A stretch of DNA of 64,000 nucleotides from Lachnospiraceae bacterium (GTDB lineage: Bacteria > Bacillota > Clostridia > Lachnospirales > Lachnospiraceae): contig JAEEIV010000055.1 of NCBI GenBank assembly GCA_016281555.1, positions 1 through 64,000 of the forward strand, written 5' to 3'. A program made the position numbers and the translations under genes. Shown here one piece after another: positions 8,447 through 17,900 of the stretch (position 1 is the stretch's first letter; each line of letters starts with the position of its first letter). The notes under the pieces were generated by a model that searched no databases, had not been told where the DNA came from, and saw only the letters and a list, made by a program, of their open reading frames with translations.

Positions 8447-11400
8447 TCATTGAACTTTATACTTGTAGCTCGTCGTATCCGTCGTGTCGTCTTCATTCGT
8501 GAAGGTGCCCGACGTCACGCTCCGGCCGCTTCCTATGAAGCTCGTCGGGTCATTGACGAAGTAGCCGCCCGCGATCGTCAGCGTGCCGGTGTTCTTCGTC
8601 AGCGTGCCGCCGAAGTGACCGCCCTGGAGCTGGACCGTGCCGGTGTACGCGTTGACGTTTCCGGCGACCCGTCCGCCGCTCACGGTCACGACCGCCGTAT
8701 CCTTGACGGACTGCAGGTTCTCGGCGATGGTGCCGCCCGTCATCGTGATGACCGGCGCGCTGCCGTCGTTCGTCGAGACGGAATTGTTCGACGTCGTCGT
8801 GCCGTTGTAGACGCCTCTCGTGGTGATGAGCGCGGTGCCGCCGATGTTCAGCGTGCCGCCGACGCGGATGTTGTAGCCATTAGACTTCGCCCAGCCCTTC
8901 GAGACCGTGCCGCCCTCGATCGTGAACGTGCCGCCCTGGTAGACGACCACGTTTCCGCCGCCGTTATTCACGGAAACGCCTTCGGTCACCGTGCCGCCGG
9001 TCATCGTGACCTTCGCGGTCGTATCCTTCACGATGCAGATATTTCCGCCCATGCCGTATGCCTGGCCGCCCTTGATGAGGACGTTGTCCCGGATCGTCGT
9101 CTGGGAACTGCCGCGGAGATAGAAGTTTCCGCCGTTCCGGCTGCCGGTGCCTTCGAGCGCCCGTCCGTCGAGGACCTGCACTTCATCCTTCAGGATGAGC
9201 TTCCGGCTCGTGCCCGCCGCGCTGATGTTGCCGCCGCCGGTCGTCGCGGAACCGTTCAGGACTTTCGTCGTGCCGCCGAGCGTCGTGGTCGCGTTGCCGG
9301 TCATGTACAGGTTTCCGCCTTCCGGAGCGGAACCGTCCCGGATGACCGTATCGTAAGCCGTCAGATTGCCGGCGAGATACATCGCGCCGCCGCTCACGGT
9401 CGCCTTGCCTGCGATCACTTCGCAGTTGTAAAGGTTCAGTGCGTCGGTGTTCTTGTTCATGTACACCGCGGAACCATATTTGCAGGTGACCTTCGACGCG
9501 TCGAGGAGCGTGTTGTAAACCGTGACCGCGCTGCCGCCGTCGATCGAGAAGAGGCCGCCGCCGTTCGCGAGATCCGCCGTCATGACGTTCTCATACTTGC
9601 CTTCCGACTGGCAGTTCGTCATCGTGATCGAGCTCGCGTTCTTCACGAAGACCGGACGGTTGCAGTTCGCCGTCACAGTATGCCCGTTCAGGCAGATGTT
9701 CACGCCCGTCACGGCGTCGTAATTCAGCGTGCCGGTGATCGAGACGTCGGTCGCTAAATACCAGTTTCCGGCAGACGTCGGAAGCCCGTACGCGTACGAC
9801 CACTTCTGCCAGGTGAGGTCCGCGTGGCTGTGTCCGTTCGAGGTGATCGCGCCGCTGCCGCAGATGCAATGCGTGTGCGCGGGCTCAGGCGTGGAAGTCC
9901 CGACCGTCGCTTCCGCGAACATCCGGCCGACCTTCAGTTCATCGCCGTAGTTCCAGTGCGATCCGTCCGCTCCGAGGACCACCGCATTGCCGCCCTCGTC
10001 GTATCCGTTCATTTGGAACTGGCTCGTCGGGATGACTGTCGCGTCGGAAACGATGCCCGGCAGCGAGTTCTGCATGGCAATGAACGCCCGGCAGACCGCG
10101 ATCCGTTCCGGAGTCGCGTTGCCGAAAGTCTCGGAGATCTCGCCGATGACGACCGGCAGTTTCGAATAATCCTGCCCGGTCACCGCCGAAACCTTCTGAC
10201 GGACGCCGGCAATGAAAACAGGAAATACCGACTTGTACTGCGTCGTGTACTCTCTGTCCGATTCGCCCTGCATCCAGTCGAAGGTCTTGAACGTGATGTT
10301 CTCGGCCTTGTAGCCCATCGTCAGAAGTTCGTTGTAGACGGTCTCGATCGAATTTAAAAGACCACGGTACAGAAAACCGGTGTTCCGGTTTTCGCCCTCC
10401 GCGACCGACTGGGCCGTCTCGAGCTCGGTCGGATACCAGGTGCCCTTCTGGTTGTACATGTCGAGCGAGCTGCCGGTTGCCTCCGGGGACAGCGTACTGT
10501 CGTCCTTCTTGTACCGGACAAGGCTCGTGCCGCCCGCCGCGTACTTTAAGATCAACGCCTGCTTGTCGTCCCCTTCATACAGAGGATTCAAGACCTGAGC
10601 CATGCCGAGTTCCGGACCGATCGCGGTTCCGCTCGAACCAAGGCCCTCCTTCACCGGCTGATAATCCGGATGATAGTCGCCCTGCGAGCCGTCGACGTAA
10701 TTCCGGAGCGTGTAATACAGCACGTTTTCATAGGAATTGCCGTCCCGCTCGCCGTCCTTCGCGCTCGCGAAGGTGGAGCTTCCGTTCGCGTTCGACTGTC
10801 CGGACAGGATGTAAATATCCAGTTTGACACTGCTGTTGTCTTTGGTGAGTTTATGCGCTTTCTTCTCGGAATCCCAGACGACGTTGTACTTCTCGTCATC
10901 CGATGAGAAGTTCGCGCTGTAATCCGTTTCGGAAGCCGCGAAGGTATCCGCAGCGCTGACCGAAACGCCGATCTTCGCGCCGGTTTCGAGCGCGCCGCCG
11001 AGTTTGATCGCGCTGCCGGCCGCCGTCAGGTTCGACCCGGTATTGCCGTCAATGACCGCGTTTCCGGAGATCGTGATGTCGCCGGTCTTGATGTAGACGC
11101 CGCCCTCGTTGCCGGTGATCGTGCCGCCGTTCATCACGAACGCGCCTTCCGCCGCATGATAGAACACCGCGACGCCGCCGCCCGCAGAAGAGCCTTCCGC
11201 TTTACCGCCGGTGATCGTGCCGCCGTTCATCACGAACTTCGAGCCGGTATCCCAGACGCCGACGTTGCCTGCCGGCTGTGAGCCGAAGCTCTGGCCGCTC
11301 GAGATCGTGCCGTCGTTCATCGTCGTGAGACCGTTCGTGCAGATGTTGCCGCCGATGCCGCCGCTCGAGCCGCTCTGCGTCGCCTTGCCGCCCGTTAAGG

Positions 11401-14400
11401 TCGAGCCGTTGATCGTCAACGACGCGTTGGCCGTCAGATACACGTTTCCGCCGGACCGGGCAGAGCCGTTTTCAAACGTCGTGCCGGAGAATTCCGTCTC
11501 ATAGCGGTAGAGATAGACGTTTCCGCCGTAAGTCGTGGCCGTGCCGTCCTTCACCGTGCCGCCGTAGAAATGAGACTCTGACGCAACGTAGATGTTTCCG
11601 CCGGTGACGTCCGAATGACCGCCCTCGATCGTGCCGCCGTACATGTTGATGACGCCCGTGCCGGAAAGATGGATCGAACCGCCGCCCAGGGTGGCCGTGC
11701 CGCCCTTCATCGTGCCGCCGTACACGTTGACCGTATCATTCTTATCCGTGTAGATGACGCTGCCGTAACTCGTCGTGCAGGCCGAAGCGTCCAGCGTTCC
11801 TGCGTACAGGTTAAAGGTGCTCTCAGACAGGGAGACGATGCATCCAGCCACGCCGGAGCCGGAGAACGTGCCTGTGGTCCGGACCGTGCCCTTGCCGCTG
11901 CAGTCCGTGATCGTTAATGTGGAGCCCGCCTTCGCGTAAAGGGTCTTCGTCACCGTGGAACTCACGGTATAGCCGTTCAGGCAGATCGTCACGTCAAGGC
12001 CGGTGAAAGACTGCGATTTCGTGAGCTTCACGTCCGAAGTCAGGTAATATGCCTTTCCGTTCGCATCATCGCCGGTCGGCAATGAATCCGCCGAAGTCCA
12101 CGGGATCCATTCGGGATTCGAGTGCGCATGGCTGCCTGCCGTCAGCGCGCCGTCGCCGCAGACGCAGTGCTCGTGCTTCGTGACGTTCACGGTGACCGTC
12201 GCCGACGCAGAGCCGAGTTCCGGCTTCATCGTGATGACCGCCGTACCGACGCCGACCGCCTTCACGGTGCCGTTTTCATCTACGGTCGCGACTGAAGTCT
12301 TGTCGGAAGTGAACTGCAGTTTCTGATAAGAAGCCTCCGTCGGAGTCAGCGTATATTCAATGGTTTCCGACGCGCCGACCGAAAGATCGATCGCCGTCTT
12401 CAAAGGCGTGATGCCGGTCACCGCCACGGGTTCGCCCGCGACCGTGACGTTCAGGGTCGTCGTCGCCGCGCCGTCCTTCGTCTTCACGGTGACGGTCGCC
12501 GTGCCCTCCTTCGTTCCTGCTTTCAGAACACCGTTCTCATCGACGGAAACGATCGAAGGATCGCTGCTCTCATAAACGAGCGCAGTCGTCGCAGCATCCT
12601 GAGGAACGACCGTGAATGCCGGTTTGTTCTCCTGTTCTTTCCGGAGGGAGATGTCGGTGGAAGCCGTCGTGATCGCGGTCGCCTTGCCGGTTGCAAGGAC
12701 CAATGCGGTGCCGTCGCCGATGCCGACGATATAGGCCGGATCCGTGCTCTTGAAGTACTTCTCTGCGCCTTCCTCGTAATTCGTCGTGAACGCGCCCGCC
12801 TGTGAAGACGCGACCGGGATGCTGCCGCCGGTAAGCCCGTCAAGCGTTGCCTTGCCGCCGTTGAAGTAGAAGCCGGTGACGCCGTCAGCAAGTCCTTCGA
12901 ACGTGATCTTGCCTTTCAGGATCAACGTGCCTGCCGAGACGCCGACCGCTTCGTTCTTGCTGCCCTTGCCGCCCTTCACCGTCACGTTGTCCAGAATGAC
13001 CGTGGAACCGGTGTTGACGCTGAGCGCGCCGCCGAACTTTCCGGCCTCGCCGCCGATGAGGGTCAGGTTGTGCAGTTCCAGTTTATGTCCGCTCGAGGTG
13101 AAGAAACCGGATGCGTTCGCCGGGGTCTTCACGTTCGACGCGTCGTACGTGCCGCCGTAGAAGGCCATGTCCGCGTTTCTCGTGAACGCGATGAGACCGG
13201 CGATGTCGCCTTCCTTTTCCTGATACTTGCCGGCCACGACCTTGCTGCCCTTCTGTTCGCCGATCACGGTCAGCTTCGAATTCTCGCCGTAGCCGTTGAA
13301 GACACGCGCCGTATCGGAGCCCGTCACCGTATAGCCGTTCAGGCAGAGAACGACGTTCGCGTCCTTTGCGATCGAGACCTGAGAAGTCAGCGTGACATTG
13401 CCGCAGAGATAATAATGACCGGTCCCGGTCGGAAGCGAAGCCGCCTTCGTCCACGGGGTCCACTCCACGTTCTTGCCGCAATCGTAGCAGACGTGCTTGT
13501 CCTTGTGCGCGACCACCGGATAGGACCGGGCGACGACGTAGACGATCACCGCCTTCTTGTTCCGGTCGGTCAGTACGTGCACGCGGTCGCCGACGCGGAT
13601 CTTCGTCTCTTCGCCGGAATAATGTCCTTCCTTGCCGTCATCGTAGAATCCGCTGACGTTGTACACCTTGCAGCCGGAGGCCTTCGTCTCCTCGCGGACC
13701 TTCATGTAATCCGAAGCCTTCGAATCCGATAGTTTCTGTGTCGTAAACTTGTTTCCGCTGATGGAAAGAACGTCCGCCCAGCTCGAGGTCGAGCCGCCGG
13801 TGTATCCTTCGACGGAAGCGTAATGAATGTACTTGGTAATGGTCTTTCCGTCCGAAGCGAGCTGCAAGCCCATCGCCCTCGCCGCGAAAGCGTCCATCTG
13901 GTCCGCGATGGACTTGTCTTTGGTCTGCAGCGTGACCTGCTTGCCGTCGACCGCCATCAGGAACTCGTAATAACCTTCCGCGTTCGGTTTCCGGGTCGTC
14001 TCCTTCTTCGTGGTGTCATACTTCCGTTCCACGTTCCAGTAGATCTTGCTCTGGTAATACCGGTTGACCACATAGATGAAGCTCGCGTCGCCTTCCGCGT
14101 CCACGAGGCAATGGATCTGATCCCCGACCCGGAGCGTCGTCGGTTCACCGACGAAACTGTCGTACCGGCTGCTGACGTTGTAGATGACGGCGCCGTCCGC
14201 GACCTTTAACGTCACGGTCGTGCCCGCATCGGTGCCTGATCCGTACTTCTTTGCCGTGAATTCCTTTCCGGAGGCATCCGTGAATTTTTCAATGTTGTAC
14301 CAGCTCGCAGCGCTTCCGAAGTATCCGCGCACCTTGTTGCCGGCAGTCGTATGAACCGCGGTGATGACGTCGCCTTCCAGCGTTAAGCCCATGTGCTTCG

Positions 14401-15784
14401 CCGCGATCGAGTCGATCTTGTCCGCGATCTCCTTGTCCTTCGCCTTTAAGGTGACCTGCTTGCCGTCGACGGCCATCACGTAGGTGTACATGCCGTTCGC
14501 ATCCGGCGTCCGTTTCGTGGACTTCGCAGTCGAATCGTACTGTCTCGAAACGTTCCAGTAAACGCGGGATTCGATCCTTCTCGAAACGAGGAAGATCACC
14601 TGGGCGATGCCGTCCGCGTCCAGGATGCAGTGCACCGTATCCCCGATCTCCACGGTCGCATACTCTCCGCCGTGGTCATCGAACGGTCCGCCGACGTTGA
14701 AGACCCGGCAGTTCTCGCCCATCGTGATGGTCGTCACGTTGCCGTGATCGTTTCCGGAACCGAATTTCTTCGCCGTGAAGACCGTCTTTTCATCATTCTC
14801 AAAGCCCGTGACGCCGTACCAGCTCGCGCCGGAGCGTCCGCTCAAAGCGTCCTGACAGCGGGTGACGTGAACGACGTACCCCTCCTTGTCCATTCTGGCC
14901 GCGAAGCACTTGAACGCGTAGGAATCGATGAGTTTCGCAAGTTCGAAGATCTTCGTCTTCAGAACGGTCTCCTCGCCGTTATGATAAACGGTGAAGACGT
15001 ATTCGCTGTCCTCGTTCGGAAGACGCTTCGTATTCTGGATGTCCGAGGCCCATTGCCGGTCGACGTTCCAGTAGAAGCGGTCAAGGACCGGGACTCTGGC
15101 CGGGAAGACCACGACCTGGAGCTGGTTCTCAGGATCGTACCGAAGAACGCCCAGGTGATCGCCGATCTTGAATTCCACTTCGGGGGCGGGATCGATCTTA
15201 TTCATCGTATCGTAGACCGGAATGCCGCCCGTGACCGGGATCGTCACCGCGTAACCCGCCATGTTCTCATCGATGTTCGCGCGGATGACGCCCTGCTCCT
15301 TGTCGTATTTCTGCAGGTAACCGGATTCGAGCAGCAGCGTGTACCCGCAGTCCTCGATCTTCTTCGCCGCGGTGATCATGTTCTCCTCGTCATAGAGAAT
15401 GCAGGAAAACTCGCGGGAGTCGATCACGTTGACAATGGGATACTTGTCCGTAAGGAGTTCCTTCTGCACGCCTTCGATCGAAACGACGATGTGATAGAGA
15501 CCGTCGTCTTCCTTCTTTCTCGATGAAAGACCGCCCTCGGTCATGCCGGAGTAGTACTCGAAGTCGAGGTTGTACGCCACCGGGATCTTCTCTTCCTCGT
15601 CGGCGGGTTCGGTCTCACCGGTGCTCTCGTCCGGTGTTTCCGATGTCTCGGCAGGCTCAGTCTCCTTCGGTCCGAACCAGTTCTTTGCGTTCAGTCCCAC
15701 GATGAGCCCGCCCGCCAACAGAACGGCGAGGATCGGGATCAGGATGAACAGCAGTTTTTTCTTTGATTTCCTGTTTTCTTCCAT
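8447..15784 (-). CDS. Giant surface protein (2445 aa): N-terminal TM, YWNV repeats, Big_2-like domains, parallel-beta-helix-like repeats, internal SASA/CE6-type esterase domain
   Basis: N-term KKKLLFILIPILAVLLAGGLIVGL; ILSGQSNANG and DGSHWN esterase blocks; GGTITGG-type repeats; three HxH/CxCG...CLNGYTV modules. Confidence 0.85.
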   Translation of the reverse strand: MEENRKSKKKLLFILIPILAVLLAGGLIVGLNAKNWFGPKETEPAETSETPDESTGETEPADEEEKIPVAYNLDFEYYSGMTEGGLSSRKKEDDGLYHIVVSIEGVQKELLTDKYPIVNVIDSREFSCILYDEENMITAAKKIEDCGYTLLLESGYLQKYDKEQGVIRANIDENMAGYAVTIPVTGGIPVYDTMNKIDPAPEVEFKIGDHLGVLRYDPENQLQVVVFPARVPVLDRFYWNVDRQWASDIQNTKRLPNEDSEYVFTVYHNGEETVLKTKIFELAKLIDSYAFKCFAARMDKEGYVVHVTRCQDALSGRSGASWYGVTGFENDEKTVFTAKKFGSGNDHGNVTTITMGENCRVFNVGGPFDDHGGEYATVEIGDTVHCILDADGIAQVIFLVSRRIESRVYWNVSRQYDSTAKSTKRTPDANGMYTYVMAVDGKQVTLKAKDKEIADKIDSIAAKHMGLTLEGDVITAVHTTAGNKVRGYFGSAASWYNIEKFTDASGKEFTAKKYGSGTDAGTTVTLKVADGAVIYNVSSRYDSFVGEPTTLRVGDQIHCLVDAEGDASFIYVVNRYYQSKIYWNVERKYDTTKKETTRKPNAEGYYEFLMAVDGKQVTLQTKDKSIADQMDAFAARAMGLQLASDGKTITKYIHYASVEGYTGGSTSSWADVLSISGNKFTTQKLSDSKASDYMKVREETKASGCKVYNVSGFYDDGKEGHYSGEETKIRVGDRVHVLTDRNKKAVIVYVVARSYPVVAHKDKHVCYDCGKNVEWTPWTKAASLPTGTGHYYLCGNVTLTSQVSIAKDANVVLCLNGYTVTGSDTARVFNGYGENSKLTVIGEQKGSKVVAGKYQEKEGDIAGLIAFTRNADMAFYGGTYDASNVKTPANASGFFTSSGHKLELHNLTLIGGEAGKFGGALSVNTGSTVILDNVTVKGGKGSKNEAVGVSAGTLILKGKITFEGLADGVTGFYFNGGKATLDGLTGGSIPVASSQAGAFTTNYEEGAEKYFKSTDPAYIVGIGDGTALVLATGKATAITTASTDISLRKEQENKPAFTVVPQDAATTALVYESSDPSIVSVDENGVLKAGTKEGTATVTVKTKDGAATTTLNVTVAGEPVAVTGITPLKTAIDLSVGASETIEYTLTPTEASYQKLQFTSDKTSVATVDENGTVKAVGVGTAVITMKPELGSASATVTVNVTKHEHCVCGDGALTAGSHAHSNPEWIPWTSADSLPTGDDANGKAYYLTSDVKLTKSQSFTGLDVTICLNGYTVSSTVTKTLYAKAGSTLTITDCSGKGTVRTTGTFSGSGVAGCIVSLSESTFNLYAGTLDASACTTSYGSVIYTDKNDTVNVYGGTMKGGTATLGGGSIHLSGTGVINMYGGTIEGGHSDVTGGNIYVASESHFYGGTVKDGTATTYGGNVYLYRYETEFSGTTFENGSARSGGNVYLTANASLTINGSTLTGGKATQSGSSGGIGGNICTNGLTTMNDGTISSGQSFGSQPAGNVGVWDTGSKFVMNGGTITGGKAEGSSAGGGVAVFYHAAEGAFVMNGGTITGNEGGVYIKTGDITISGNAVIDGNTGSNLTAAGSAIKLGGALETGAKIGVSVSAADTFAASETDYSANFSSDDEKYNVVWDSEKKAHKLTKDNSSVKLDIYILSGQSNANGSSTFASAKDGERDGNSYENVLYYTLRNYVDGSQGDYHPDYQPVKEGLGSSGTAIGPELGMAQVLNPLYEGDDKQALILKYAAGGTSLVRYKKDDSTLSPEATGSSLDMYNQKGTWYPTELETAQSVAEGENRNTGFLYRGLLNSIETVYNELLTMGYKAENITFKTFDWMQGESDREYTTQYKSVFPVFIAGVRQKVSAVTGQDYSKLPVVIGEISETFGNATPERIAVCRAFIAMQNSLPGIVSDATVIPTSQFQMNGYDEGGNAVVLGADGSHWNYGDELKVGRMFAEATVGTSTPEPAHTHCICGSGAITSNGHSHADLTWQKWSYAYGLPTSAGNWYLATDVSITGTLNYDAVTGVNICLNGHTVTANCNRPVFVKNASSITMTNCQSEGKYENVMTADLANGGGLFSIDGGSAVTVYNTLLDASKVTCKYGSAVYMNKNTDALNLYNCEVIAGKATVSGGAMYLAGNLTAYDTVIRDGSAPEGGNLYMTGNATTTLGGTTKVLNGSATTGGGNISAAGTSRKLILKDEVQVLDGRALEGTGSRNGGNFYLRGSSQTTIRDNVLIKGGQAYGMGGNICIVKDTTAKVTMTGGTVTEGVSVNNGGGNVVVYQGGTFTIEGGTVSKGWAKSNGYNIRVGGTLNIGGTALITTRGVYNGTTTSNNSVSTNDGSAPVITMTGGTIAENLQSVKDTAVVTVSGGRVAGNVNAYTGTVQLQGGHFGGTLTKNTGTLTIAGGYFVNDPTSFIGSGRSVTSGTFTNEDDTTDTTSYKYKVQ

Positions 15785-15915
15785 GGTGTCATTCCTTTCA
15801 AAAGAAATAGATGAAACCGCGGCTTCTACGACAAATCACCGAGCGCGGCAAAAAACCTCAGATGCCACAGCATGAATCATCAAATTAGATAACCGCAAAA
15901 GTTGTGGCACTGTTT

Positions 15916-15943
15916 ATTATATCAAAGAGTAGTGGAATTGCAA
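15916..15943 (-). promoter_or_regulatory. Sigma70-type promoter of giant gene
   Basis: Minus strand TTGCAA-16 bp-TATAAT. Confidence 0.65.
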
Positions 15944-15986
15944 AGGAAAAAAGTCGGAAAATGGAAAAAACAGTGAAAAAACGGCG

Positions 15987-16421
15987 TCAGACTTCACAGA
16001 TCTCTTCCGCGCGGGAGATCCGGTTTGCCCAGCGTTCGGGATAAAACTCGTAATAGCCTTTCTTTCCGGACCGCCAGTTTTTTGAGAACAGCGGCACATT
16101 GGCCCGCAAGAATGAGGGAAGACCGATGACGGGAAGGTACAGCGGGCCTAAGATGAGGGACTGCAGGGAATGACCGTATTCGTGACGAAGGATGAACTTT
16201 TCCCGTTCCTTGGCGTAGTTCCCGAGAAACAGAAACATGCCGAGACTCATGGATCCCGGCCTGTTCCAGCGAAACACCGCACACTCCCGGAACCGTTCCG
16301 CTTTCCGGTCCGGGTGCGAGATTTTCACGAAAAGGGCAATGACCGCCCCAAGCAGGTTCTGAAAGACGCCGTACGTCCATTGGATCACGGAAAAGAGTAC
16401 GGGATGTTCTTTCCGTTTCAT
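15987..16421 (-). CDS. Small membrane protein with HEYGHS metal-binding-like motif
   Basis: Internal start MKRKEHPVLFSVIQW (ATG at 16421, 4-nt overlap with msrC) preferred over the ORF-track start; contains ILRHEYGHSLQSL. Confidence 0.75.
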   Translation of the reverse strand: MKRKEHPVLFSVIQWTYGVFQNLLGAVIALFVKISHPDRKAERFRECAVFRWNRPGSMSLGMFLFLGNYAKEREKFILRHEYGHSLQSLILGPLYLPVIGLPSFLRANVPLFSKNWRSGKKGYYEFYPERWANRISRAEEICEV

Positions 16422-16879
16422 CTTGAAAAAACCACCGTTTCTTCCAATGCCCGGACCGCTTTCTCGAGCCCGGCAGCGTCTTCCTCGGAAAACCTGCCTT
16501 CCTTCGGGCTGTCCAGATCGAGGACACCGACGATCTTCCCGCCGGACCTGACCGGAACGACGACCTCCGACCGGGAGGCGGAATCGCAGGCAATGTGCCC
16601 CGGAAACGCATGGACGTCCGGCACGAGCACGGTCCGTGCTTCCTTCACGGCTGTTCCGCAGACGCCGCGTCCGACCCTGATGTGGATGCAGGCCGTCTTT
16701 CCCTGGAACGGTCCGAGGACCAGCGTATCCTCGTCCCGAAGGAGATAGAATCCCGCCCAGTTCAGATCCGGGAGCGTTTCGTAAATGAGCGCGGAAATGT
16801 TGGCGAGGAACGGCACGTACCACGGCTCCTCTTCTCCGAGGGCTGCCACCTGTTTTTCGAGCAAACGATAGTCTGTCAT
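16418..16879 (-). CDS. msrC: Free methionine-(R)-sulfoxide reductase, GAF domain
   Basis: NWAGFYLL...LVLGPFQGKTACIHIRVGRGVCGTAV...HIACDSASRSEVVVPV fRMsr signature with Cys positions. Confidence 0.93.
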   Translation of the reverse strand: MTDYRLLEKQVAALGEEEPWYVPFLANISALIYETLPDLNWAGFYLLRDEDTLVLGPFQGKTACIHIRVGRGVCGTAVKEARTVLVPDVHAFPGHIACDSASRSEVVVPVRSGGKIVGVLDLDSPKEGRFSEEDAAGLEKAVRALEETVVFSR

Positions 16880-17739
16880 TTCTGATCTTCTCCGCTCTTT
16901 TTCGGCCGGAGATCTTCGTAAAACGAAAGCGGAACGAAAAGGTCGCCTTTTCCCTTTCCGAGCGCAATGTCCGGCTTCGCGCTGCCGTGGAAGTCGGAAC
17001 CGCCGCTGTTCTTCAATCCGAAGCGTTCGGCTAGTTTCTCCAATGCCTTCGTTTCCTCCGGCGTGAAGGTGGTGTAATGCGATTCCAATCCGGCAAGCCC
17101 CGCCTCCTTCGCTTCCGGAAGGAACCGGACGAGTTCCTCGTGAGTCTGCTTCTGATACGGATGCGCCAGCACCGGCACGCCGCCGTACATGACGATGAAC
17201 CGGATCGTCGTCAGCGCGTTCAGGCGCTTCGGCGGCGTATAGAATCCGCAGTCTTCCCCGAGGATCTTCTGAAACGCCTCCTGCACGCTCGAAACGTACC
17301 CCTTGTCCCGGAGCAGCCGCCCGACGTGCGCCCGGTTGAACGCCCTGGCGTCGGTCATGGCCTGCGCTTCCTCGTACGTGACGTCATATCCCGCCGCCCG
17401 GAGCGATTCGATGAGCTGACGGTTCGATTTTTGCTTCGCGATGCTCATGAGTTCGACGTAGTCCTCGATCTCCGGCCAGCTTTCTTCCGGGAAAAAGAGC
17501 CCGACGATGTGAAGTTCCTTGCCGTCGTACTCCGTGGTGAACTCGCACCCCGGAACGGTGACGACGCCTTCTCTTGCGCCTGCTTCCATGAACTCCGGAA
17601 GTCCCTTCCCCGTGTTGTGATCGGTCAATGCAACGGCGCCGACCCCCTCTTTTTTCGCAAGTAACACCAGTTCGGACGGGGTAAGTGAGCCGTCCGAAAA
17701 CGTGGAATGCGTATGAAGATCGCAAAATTCAGGTTTCAT
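16876..17739 (-). CDS. PHP domain-containing phosphoesterase
   Basis: DLHTHSTFSDGSLTPSELV...ALTDHNTGKG...GLESHYTTFTPEET...GGSDFHG. Confidence 0.93.
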   Translation of the reverse strand: MKPEFCDLHTHSTFSDGSLTPSELVLLAKKEGVGAVALTDHNTGKGLPEFMEAGAREGVVTVPGCEFTTEYDGKELHIVGLFFPEESWPEIEDYVELMSIAKQKSNRQLIESLRAAGYDVTYEEAQAMTDARAFNRAHVGRLLRDKGYVSSVQEAFQKILGEDCGFYTPPKRLNALTTIRFIVMYGGVPVLAHPYQKQTHEELVRFLPEAKEAGLAGLESHYTTFTPEETKALEKLAERFGLKNSGGSDFHGSAKPDIALGKGKGDLFVPLSFYEDLRPKKSGEDQK

Positions 17740-17809
17740 CGTTTTTTAGAATAACATTTTTACGGGGATTTTTCAATGTGTTTCTGAGAAGCAAGTTCTC
17801 AGGAAAGGG

Positions 17810-17838
17810 TTGAAAAAAAAGCACTTTTATAGTATTAT
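17810..17838 (+). promoter_or_regulatory. Sigma70-type promoter of the CapA-like operon
   Basis: TTGAAA-17 bp-TATTAT. Confidence 0.65.
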
Positions 17839-17900
17839 GAATAGTGGATTTTTAGCAATCACATAATCCGCAACAGTTTAGACAAAACGGAGGTGCGAAT

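Noticed and set aside
8444-9757. 437-aa plus-strand ORF inside the giant gene
   Set aside because: Antisense shadow of repetitive beta-helix coding sequence; no homology-like motif.
16422-16967. ORF-track extension of 15987 gene to 16967
   Set aside because: Out-of-frame read-through of msrC; the ATG at 16421 gives the natural 4-nt overlap.
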